This document shows, piece by piece, positions 8,177 through 15,100 of a stretch of DNA of 35,603 nt. Numbering within the stretch: position 1 is the stretch's first letter; every line of letters starts with the position of its first letter. Where the stretch lies: NCBI RefSeq assembly GCF_001039045.1, contig NZ_LFEE01000023.1, forward strand, positions 32,378 to 67,980. Direction: 5' to 3'. This DNA is from Lactiplantibacillus herbarum. Its GTDB lineage: Bacteria; Bacillota; Bacilli; Lactobacillales; Lactobacillaceae. Both the position numbers and the translations under genes were made by a program. The notes below the pieces were generated by a model. It made no database searches, had not been told where the DNA came from, and saw nothing but the letters and a program-made list of their open reading frames with translations.

Positions 8177-8245
8177 CAACACCACTTGTTAATTTTTCTT
8201 CCAAAAACTAGTGGTGTTGACGCTATTCAATTGTTTTTGGAAGAA
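8177..8245. repeat. Interleaved inverted repeats with H-type pseudoknot topology
   Basis: Arm A (8177-8186, CAACACCACT) is perfectly complementary to A' (8210-8219), and arm B (8196-8208, TTCTTCCAAAAAC) to B' (8233-8245). The order A-B-A'-B' is interleaved, so both helices can form together only as a pseudoknot, with connecting loops of 9, 1 and 13 nt. There are no G-U pairs, so the coding strand is not indicated. It could be an RNA element, two alternative hairpins, or a DNA site for a recombinase at the prophage end. Confidence 0.6.
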
Positions 8246-8274
8246 CATTCCGTGTTTGAGTGTTTTTCAGGCAT

Positions 8275-8319
8275 AAAAAAAAGCACCGAAACGCCTTTAT
8301 ATCAGCGTTTCGGTGCTTT
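8275..8319 (-). terminator. Strong intrinsic terminator
   Basis: A 15-bp perfect stem (8280-8294/8305-8319, AAAGCACCGAAACGC) is followed on the minus strand by eight T (A run 8275-8282). It would stop minus-strand transcripts arriving from about 8490. Confidence 0.85.
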
Positions 8320-8530
8320 ATCATTTCTCAACATTTATCAGTTAATCACCCGCACGGTAGTTATACCATCAAGGGTAGCACGCTATAAATGCCATTTATA
8401 AGCCATTTCTGAAAAAGAGAGATTTTTAATTTACAAATCGTGGAAGAGCACAAATTAATTTAATATTGGTCCTTTTTTTGATGTTTTGCTTTATCCACTA
8501 TTATATACCAACTTATTATCTCAAACACAC
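8320..8530 (-). other. Gene-free stretch with a possible minus-strand promoter
   Basis: TATAAT (8505-8500) preceded by TGGTA gives a good -10 region, but the -35 is poor. No ORF of note lies between it and the terminator at 8275-8319, so any product would be a noncoding RNA of about 200 nt. The AT-rich dyad ATAAATGGCATTTAT near 8385-8399 might belong to an attachment site; I cannot confirm this. Confidence 0.3.
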
Positions 8531-8570
8531 AAAAAAAGTCCCACACCAGCCAATTAAGGCTAGTGTGGGA
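8531..8570 (-). terminator. Intrinsic terminator
   Basis: Stem 8539-8551/8558-8570 (TCCCACAC arm, one mismatch, loop AATTAA) with T7 on the minus strand from the A run at 8531-8537. No gene ends just before it on that strand. Confidence 0.8.
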
Positions 8571-8700
8571 TTTTACAAATGACTTTACATTTTTTACTAA
8601 AGGGCAAAGTGTTAACATTGCATCTGTTTGCTTCGTTTTTCGCTGAGATACTTTCTCTTATGTATTAGCCATCTACCTTTACAGCAGGCGGCTTTTTACG

Positions 8701-8774
8701 CAAAAAATTCCCCACGCCGAAGCGCAGGGGAATTAATCAAGTTATAACTATCATCTAGAAACTACACTAGAGAC
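8701..8774 (-). ncRNA. Candidate small RNA, about 74 nt
   Basis: On the minus strand TTTACA (8810-8805), a 17-bp spacer and TATAAT (8787-8782) form a near-consensus promoter, with the start expected around 8774. The transcript would contain a small hairpin (TCTAG/CTAGA, 8754-8758/8767-8771) and end at an AATTCCCC/GGGGAATT stem capped by a C(UUCG)G tetraloop followed by six T (8707-8702). No start codon with a ribosome site lies inside. Promoter, hairpin and terminator without an ORF are the signature of a stand-alone small RNA. Confidence 0.55.
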
Positions 8775-8901
8775 AATTAATATTATACTTATTACTTGCT
8801 ATTCTGTAAAGTATTGTAGTTATCTAATTAGCTATATTGACAGCTAATAATGCTAAATCTAAACTCTCACTAACAAAATATACAGGCAAGCAACACAAAA
8901 A

Positions 8902-9050
8902 AATCTTCCACTCATCAAGCAGAAGATTATCCTCATCACTTCCGGCACCACTAACCGACAATCTTAGGGGGATTTGAAAGCTGTGATACTAATAACAGGA
9001 CAAGGGACATAATAACACTTGTCGGTTTATATCACAATACCGAAAGTAAT
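8902..9050 (-). ncRNA. Candidate folded RNA ending at an intrinsic terminator
   Basis: An 11-bp outer stem (8935-8945/9040-9050) has two positions that pair as G-U only on the minus strand, and an inner 8-bp stem (8953-8960/9020-9027) lies within it. It is followed on that strand by a terminator (AATCTTC/GAAGATT, 8902-8908/8922-8928, then T7). No ORF. The promoter is not defined; the T-loop-like TTCAAATCC inside is not part of a tRNA. Confidence 0.4.
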
Positions 9051-9074
9051 CTATAGAAAAATATTAATAAGTCC

Positions 9075-9189
9075 TTGTTATATTAATCAGGTTTAATGTA
9101 TAATAACTGTGTTCTTTATTATCTTAGGAGAAACAGAACACCCATTTTATTTATTTAAACATTGGGCCAGTCTTGACTGGCTCTTTTTT
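9075..9189 (+). ncRNA. Candidate small RNA with promoter and terminator
   Basis: TTGTTA (9075-9080), an 18-bp spacer and a perfect TATAAT (9099-9104) predict a start near 9111. The RNA would carry a hairpin (GTGTTCT/AGAACAC, 9109-9115/9135-9141; five pairs remain if transcription starts at 9111) whose loop exposes AGGAG, and end at a GCCAGT-CTTG-ACTGGC stem with T6 (9184-9189). About 80 nt. It is the only + strand unit at this end and points towards the incoming late operon. No credible ORF follows the AGGAG. Confidence 0.55.
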
Positions 9190-9204
9190 ATATATTTTGT
9201 TAAC

Positions 9205-9235
9205 AAAAAATCCCCCACGCCGAAGCATGGGGGAC
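9205..9235 (-). terminator. Terminator of the prophage late operon
   Basis: On the minus strand CCCCCATGC and GCGTGGGGG form a nine-pair stem around a UUCG tetraloop, then T6 (A run 9205-9210). It sits 19 bp beyond the holin stop codon. Fourteen bases (9213-9226) are identical to the terminator at 8710-8723. Confidence 0.9.
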
Positions 9236-9253
9236 TAGAACAGTTCACGATTA

Positions 9254-9637
9254 TTATACTATTTTTTCTCCTGATTGTGAGGCGGATTCTGACGTCGTTT
9301 CAGTGTTAGATGATGCAGAACTATTCACTGCAGCGACTGTGGACGTTGGTGTTTGCGCTTCGTCAGCAACTTTATTAGCCGTCGCTTCAACTTGGCTTTC
9401 CTCGTCACTTTTAACTGTTGGTACTGTCACTGTTTGAACGTCAGTAATAACGCCCAGCATACCGAGGATCGTTAATACGGTATTCAATACTGCGATAATC
9501 GCTGACCAATCACCAGTAAACTTAACACCAAACATGGCAAAGACTTGTTGAATCAAAACGATCAGTAAGGAAATAATCCCAGCGATCAATTTACCGTTCA
9601 AACTTCCATCGGCATTCTTAAAACTAATTTTTTTCAT
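9254..9637 (-). CDS. Phage holin, phi-LC3 family
   Basis: 127 residues from ATG 9637, chosen because AAGGAA lies upstream and family members begin MKKI-F. An upstream in-frame start at 9688 would add 17 residues but lacks support. Two transmembrane helices (about 15-37 and 45-65) with a short polar turn, then a long Ser/Thr/Ala/Glu-rich cytoplasmic or periplasmic tail without structure. Phi-LC3 holins open the membrane at the end of the lytic cycle so that the lysin can act. It overlaps the preceding small gene by 14 bp and is the last gene of the late operon. Confidence 0.85.
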   Translation of the reverse strand: MKKISFKNADGSLNGKLIAGIISLLIVLIQQVFAMFGVKFTGDWSAIIAVLNTVLTILGMLGVITDVQTVTVPTVKSDEESQVEATANKVADEAQTPTSTVAAVNSSASSNTETTSESASQSGEKIV

Positions 9638-9920
9638 TTCCTTTGGCTTCCTTTTCATATAGATGTTTAAATTCCATATCATGACCATCTAGCCGGCCTT
9701 CTACCTTAATGACCCGATTTTCAATCGCATTCATTGCTTCAGCATTTTGCTGCCTCACTTTTAAACTTTCATCGGTAAAATGGCTCAGCCGCTTGCCTAA
9801 ATCGTTAAGCGGGATACGGACCGTCTTATTTAGAATCCAATTAGCTAGTACACAAATACTAGCGACAATGGCAACAATTGATCCCCATTCATCCCATCCT
9901 AATCCTAATAGTGTATGCAA
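9624..9920 (-). CDS. Small membrane protein of the lysis cassette
   Basis: 98 residues with one N-terminal transmembrane helix (about 13-31, GSIVAIVASICVLANWIL) and a C-terminal amphipathic, probably coiled-coil part (45-95). Small proteins of this shape (XhlA/DUF7365-like) accompany holins in Gram-positive phages and are thought to help holin function. The only in-frame start is TTG at 9920, immediately after the TGA that ends the LysM frame of the endolysin (TGATTG), which suggests translation coupled to the lysin gene. Confidence 0.7.
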   Translation of the reverse strand: MHTLLGLGWDEWGSIVAIVASICVLANWILNKTVRIPLNDLGKRLSHFTDESLKVRQQNAEAMNAIENRVIKVEGRLDGHDMEFKHLYEKEAKGNEKN

Positions 9921-11092
9921 TCACCGCACCACCAATCGCTGGCCAGGATAGATAGTGGTGTAAATCGTCTTGCCATTCTGACTAGCTAATGTAGTCATAC
10001 TTAGGCCGTTTCGCTGAGCAATTGACCACCAACTGTCGCCAGACTTGACTGTATAATACGTATGACTAACCAGCTTACCAGTAACTCGCTTCCCGTAGGC
10101 TTGACCTTGGTGACGCCTAGTTTAATAAAGCCGTACAGGCCATTTGAACGGGTGTAGCGTGCCCATACATAGTCATGTTCAATAATGACAGCGTTGTAAG
10201 TTACACTCTCACCCTTATGATAGGTAGCCACTTGGCTAACTTTGTCGCTATCCGTGTAGCGAACAGCTAGTGTCAGATTAGGATAGAACACCCCTAGCTG
10301 GCTGTATTTAACGACCTTAAAGGTGGCCTGCTTAGTGGCCTGAGCCTTCTTAACATTGGCTTGAGCTTGTTTCTTGCTAGCAGTCGTGTAGCCTGATTTA
10401 GTAATTCCCGTTAGGTCAACATTGCCGTCTAATCCACCTGCTTTATACATGCTAGTGAATTGGAAGATAGCCACACCGTCCATTGATGGAAACCAGTTAT
10501 AATCAGGGCTAGTTCTAACCAAGTAGTCTGGATACTCAGCTAGCCATAGGCAATTACCATAGGCTTTAACAATGGCGCTAGTGTTAACATGAGCATTGAG
10601 GTAAGCTTTACCGGAATACAACATAGGGGTATAACCAGCCGCTTTAATGAGGGCCATCTGGGCTAGAATGACATTAGTGTTGGCTGTCACACTATTAGAA
10701 GCACCGTCCTCATAGTCTAGTGCGACAATACTACCCTTGGGCGTCATAATCCGTGGCAAGTAATAGGCCATCATCGCCTTGGCATTGGTCATATTGCCAC
10801 CGACACCGTCCCATAAATAGGTATGCACTCGTTTACCAGCCTGTTGAGCTGATTTAACTTGGCTGTTATACGTGGTCTGAGGAATATTAGTGCCACCATA
10901 AAAGCCACCTGCCTGTGAGAGCACGAACTTATCGGTGCTATAGCCGAATATCCCACTATTGCCGTTATACTTAGACCAGTCGACCCCTTGGTCACGACTA
11001 GTTGAAGCCTGACTGGTAACATTGACCATTAAAAAGGCCATAAAAATGGCGCCCACCGTTAAGATGAGTGCCTTTAACTTGTGCTTATTCAA
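9921..11092 (-). CDS. Phage endolysin, GH25 muramidase with SH3-like and LysM parts; frameshifted
   Basis: The frame opens at TTG 11092 behind AGGAGG. A Sec-type signal sequence (about 1-30) precedes a GH25 lysozyme domain (about 35-225) with DQGVDWSKY, the catalytic pair region ALDYEDG, and AIFQFTS. An SH3-like segment follows (about 255-330). In the original frame the protein then runs into unrelated residues and stops at 10001. In the neighbouring frame a clear LysM repeat (YTVKSGDSWWSIAQRNG...YPGQRLVV) runs to a TGA at 9921. The frames must switch near 10107-10112, equivalent to one lost base. The intact protein would have about 390 residues. It cleaves the beta-1,4 bond of peptidoglycan; LysM binds the wall. 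Either a real lesion or a sequence error. Confidence 0.85.
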
Positions 11093-11219
11093 TTGTCTAC
11101 CTCCTATTTGTCATTCCTGATTGAACGGTCAAAAGCGTCCTAAAATACACTGGCCTAGTCGTTTTAACTTATTAATTTTCAATTCACCATCTCTTCAAAG
11201 TTCATCTTTCACTTAATAC
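11093..11219 (-). other. Leader between tail genes and lysis cassette
   Basis: 127 bp without a convincing gene. It carries the ribosome site of the endolysin and a short frame starting ATGAACTTTGAAGAG that stops after eight codons. I see no hairpin terminator. Confidence 0.3.
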
Positions 11220-11657
11220 TTATGATGTTGGCAATTCATTCTTAAGAATGGATTGCAGCACACTCTGCGCCTCCGACATCGTAACATCGTCTAACTTCTT
11301 ATCTGAAAAATCTGATTCAGTGGCAGTAACATTCGCATTCACATATGTGCCAGTTTCAGACTGATTAAATTGAGTGGATACCGATGAAATCTTGCCAGCA
11401 GTAAAACTCCACCCACCATTAACTGCAATTAGAGAGTCAATTACTGATGGAATCTTATCCACCGCACGTTTGGATAATTCTTTTTTGGTTAGATCATCGA
11501 AAGTTTCATCTTTAGCTAAGTCAGTCGGATAAATAGTGACATTTGCTGTAATAGTTACTCGACCTTCTACTTCACCACGAAGGCCTGCAATTACAGAGCT
11601 TGTATTACCAGTTCCATCTATATTATAAGAGATGCTAGTGTTTAATAATTCCATCAT
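11220..11657 (-). CDS. Hypothetical phage protein downstream of the tail fibre
   Basis: 145 residues, rich in Thr/Ser/Asn with alternating beta-type sequence (ISYNIDGTGN, VTITANVTIYP, GTYVNANVTATES) and a helical C-terminus. No family recognised. Two adjacent ATGs are possible; AAGGGGAA favours the second slightly. It overlaps the DUF1617 gene at the junction and belongs to the late operon. Its placement after the fibre suggests a baseplate or fibre-associated role, which is only positional inference. Confidence 0.7.
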   Translation of the reverse strand: MMELLNTSISYNIDGTGNTSSVIAGLRGEVEGRVTITANVTIYPTDLAKDETFDDLTKKELSKRAVDKIPSVIDSLIAVNGGWSFTAGKISSVSTQFNQSETGTYVNANVTATESDFSDKKLDDVTMSEAQSVLQSILKNELPTS

Positions 11658-12106
11658 TATTCCCCTTTTCCATATGCTTTATCGAACTGATCAAATACTA
11701 ATGCGTATACTTGAGCTACTTGCCCTTCCATCTCATATGGATAGTCCTCAAGTGCATGAAATAAAGCTTTCATTCGTGCAGAATATGAGCTGATTTCAAT
11801 GCTTACAGGTTCGTTAACTAATTGATCAAACTCTTTTTGAGCTTCGTCCATGGTGTAGTCATCTTTCAGAATTAGCGTCTTTTTATCTTTCTTATAGACA
11901 AAATCCCCATCTTTATCTGTTTTAAAGAAATTCTTTTGGGTTGCTAATTGGTCAGCATTAAATTGCTTGTTTAGTTCCTCAAGATGATTAATCAACCAGG
12001 TGCGACCAAGCGAAGCTCGACCTTTAAGCTTGAATTCTGACAAAGTGTTTCCAATGGCTACCAGTTGTCCGTTTGTGAATGTTAATACTTCTTTTCTTGC
12101 TGTCAT
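11657..12106 (-). CDS. DUF1617 family phage protein
   Basis: 149 residues, mostly helical and charged, starting MTARKEVLTFTNGQLVAIG. This N-terminus and length fit DUF1617, a family of unknown function found between tail-tip genes and the lysis cassette of lactobacillus and lactococcal siphoviruses. The start ATG at 12106 is 7 bp from the end of the fibre gene. Confidence 0.7.
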   Translation of the reverse strand: MTARKEVLTFTNGQLVAIGNTLSEFKLKGRASLGRTWLINHLEELNKQFNADQLATQKNFFKTDKDGDFVYKKDKKTLILKDDYTMDEAQKEFDQLVNEPVSIEISSYSARMKALFHALEDYPYEMEGQVAQVYALVFDQFDKAYGKGE

Positions 12107-12112
12107 AATTGA

Positions 12113-15100
12113 CTATACCTCTTTCATTTCTTTGACTTCAGTTTCTAATTCAGTTATACGATCCCGATAGTTACGGATCAATGGAATAAGAGCTAATGCG
12201 ACCCGGTCATATTGGATACCCCGGACGCTCCCTTTATCATCGTATTCAACCAGTTCATTCAGGCCAGCATCATCCAGATCGTCAGCAATCATTCCAAAGT
12301 AAGTTTCTGGAGTTTTAGCATCAGGGTCAAGGGTCTTGGTTAATACCTCTTCCTTGTCTTTCCAATGTGCAACTGGAACTTCTAGAAGTTTATCACCTAG
12401 CTGGGTTTCAAATGTTCGAACAATATCGGTCTTGTACTTAGCAGCGGAATTCGATGGAACCAATGCCCCATCGGGGGCCAAATATGCGTTCGCACCATGA
12501 GATGTTGAATGAGGAGAGTTTAGATAAATGTAATCGGCCATCACAGTGATGTTCTTACCATGTAGACCCGTCCCTGCATGACCAGGATCACCAACTCTTA
12601 TAAATGGCGAATAGCTAATATAGCCATTATTATATTCTCTACCCCCAGATATAATCACACCCCGTTCCGCACCGCCGATCTTGGTTACTTGCCATCCGGA
12701 GGTCGAATGCCCTCCAGAAATGCCTGCGAACTTTTCTTCTCCCAGTGGCGAAGAAAAGATACTTCCATCGTTAGCCCCGTTAGTGACCGCAAAATAGTCA
12801 CGCCCCCAGAAAGTTGCACCACCCCAAGAGGCCCCTGCCTGAGCATTACTGATACGAACATATGGGCTAGTTTGACGGTCGAAAAATTGCGGTTGGATCA
12901 TTTGGATTTCCCCACCAGATATGAGTATACGGTTATCCTTGTCAGCAACTGACATGTACTTGCTGTTAATGTTAATATCAATCGCATTATCAGACGAATG
13001 GATACGTCCTTTCTGGAACTCGACATTACCAGTATTCAGATTAATCGATAAGTTACTACCGTTAATCGTACCGGTTGTTATATTGTTCGCATTAAGATTG
13101 ATTACATTGATATTAGCAGCATTAATAGTACCTGCAGTAATTTTATCAGCGCTTAGGCTCGAAATCATGGCGTCTTTAATGATGGCATTATCGATATAGG
13201 TATCAGCCGTAATATGCAGGTTGTTACCGTGTATCTTAATTCCTTCAGGAGAGATATTAATTGCGTTAATAATCCCATTCTTTTCAACACGAAGAGCAAT
13301 CCGGTCATTAGTTTGAAGGATAGCAGAATATGCGTGCTGAAGTTCTGCACCAGTTGTAATATCAGGAACATAGGCCGCAGCTTTATCTCCTTGGTTGAGC
13401 ATTGGGCATATCATCGCAACATGACCACCACCATGAACACGAAATGAAAGGCAAACAGTTTCAGTTCCATCCGGAGGGATGACATTTTCAACTTTAATTA
13501 GTTCCAGTCCACGGCTGTTTTTATGCGTTTCCTTGTATCCAATACGAGCGCCCTTAGTGTCGTAAAATTCAACAATAATCATCGCATCGATGCCAACGTG
13601 ATCAACATTTATATAAGCACTAGCCGACCATGGAGTTGAGGTGTCCAGCCCAATAACAATTTTTCTTGAGAACAAATTATACCAAGTATTGGTATCTGTC
13701 GTTGTTGGTTGATTAATACAAATACCTTGGTACCCGTTAACCCATGACCAAGCAAAATCTGACTTATACCAAGTTGCAGTTGTCCCACCAGTCCAAGATG
13801 TTCCATCCATATAGTCATATTGGAATTGTGAGTTAGTTACAATATTTCTTTTGCCAAAGGTATTGACCTGCCCTACAACAGAAGTTATCTGGTTGCTCAA
13901 TTGCTCTACCTTGGATTGATAGGTGCTATTATCCACTTTGCCACGAACCGTCGTTTGAATGGCGTCCACAGTTTGCGAAATGCTTGAAAGTGCTGTGATT
14001 GTCGCATTGTCCAACGGACTAGTGGAATAATCTGTCATGACTGATCCTCGTTCAAGCTTAGGACCTGCGACAATTAGTTTATTAGTGTTGTCATTAGTCC
14101 GTTCAAGTCGAGGGCACACGTAACCATCAGCAGTTACTACAAACGTAACGGACACTCTCTGCCAAGTACCATTTAGACTAATGTTTTTAGCACCAATATC
14201 AGTATTAGTACTATTCACATTATCAATTCCTCGGCAATATAAATTGGATTTACCAGTTCCGCTATCATACTTAGCATAAATTGAGAAAGTATACGTTTCT
14301 CCTTTTTTAACAGCCCAGGTCTGAGACAATCCATTCCAGTCTTGGGTGGTAGAAACGGCAGTCATGCCATTATAAATTTCACCAGTTTTTGTCCAGGACT
14401 CATATCGGTTCCATACACCAGGATTATCAAAGTCACGAGTATCCCGGTATAAGTTAGTTCCCACAGCACTATCCGTAACCTGCTGCTGAACGGTGGCCAA
14501 AGTACTACTAAACGAGCCAGCTGTTGCTTGTAGCTGACTAATATTATGCTTGTTCGCATCATTATCGGTGCTCAACGAATCAAAGCTAGCAGCTAAAGAC
14601 TTGTTCGTCGCCTGAAGAGTTCCAATGTCCTTAGTCTGCTTTCCAAGAGCATCATTGACGGTAACAAATTGAGCTTTAAACCCACTGGAATCAGCTTTCA
14701 AATCATTAATACTTGTCGTCTGTCCATCAACCGTAGTTTTAACACTAGATAATGTTGAGTTAATTCCATCGGCAGTAAGCTTAATTTGATTTTGAGTCCA
14801 TGTTTGGGTGGCATATCCATTAAGATCTTTCTGCTCGATTTTCTTGGAGATGTCAAGTTGCATACCGTCAACAGTTTGAGAAAGCTTGGAGAAAGCAGTA
14901 ACTGTTGCATTATCCAACGGGCTGGTGGAATAATCAGTTGCCATGGCCCCTCGTTCAAGTTTAGGACCAGCAATGAGCAAGGTATTAGCGTTGTCAGAAG
15001 ATCTTTCTATACGAACATTTATTGGCCCATCATCGGTTATTGTCACAGTTCCTGTGACCCTTTGCCATGTTTCGTTTAAAGAAACTGTTACTGATCCAAC

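Noticed and set aside
7831-8245. Type III toxin-antitoxin locus (pseudoknot RNA plus small ORF)
   Set aside because: The adjacent ORF shows no ToxN-like features, only one pseudoknot unit exists instead of tandem repeats, and the orientation is unsupported; kept only as an option in the finding.
8186-8401. 71-codon + strand open frame across the repeats and terminator
   Set aside because: Runs straight through a 15-bp terminator stem and the interleaved repeats; no ribosome site.
8965-8985. TTCAAATCC on the minus strand, resembling a tRNA T-loop (possible tRNA attachment site)
   Set aside because: Flanking bases do not pair as a T stem, and no acceptor stem or anticodon arm is present.
9109-9309. 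66-codon + strand open frame
   Set aside because: Crosses two terminators and enters the holin gene antisense; the start region is better explained as a small RNA.
12578-12952. 124-codon open frame on the + strand
   Set aside because: Antisense to the fibre gene, no recognisable protein features or ribosome site.
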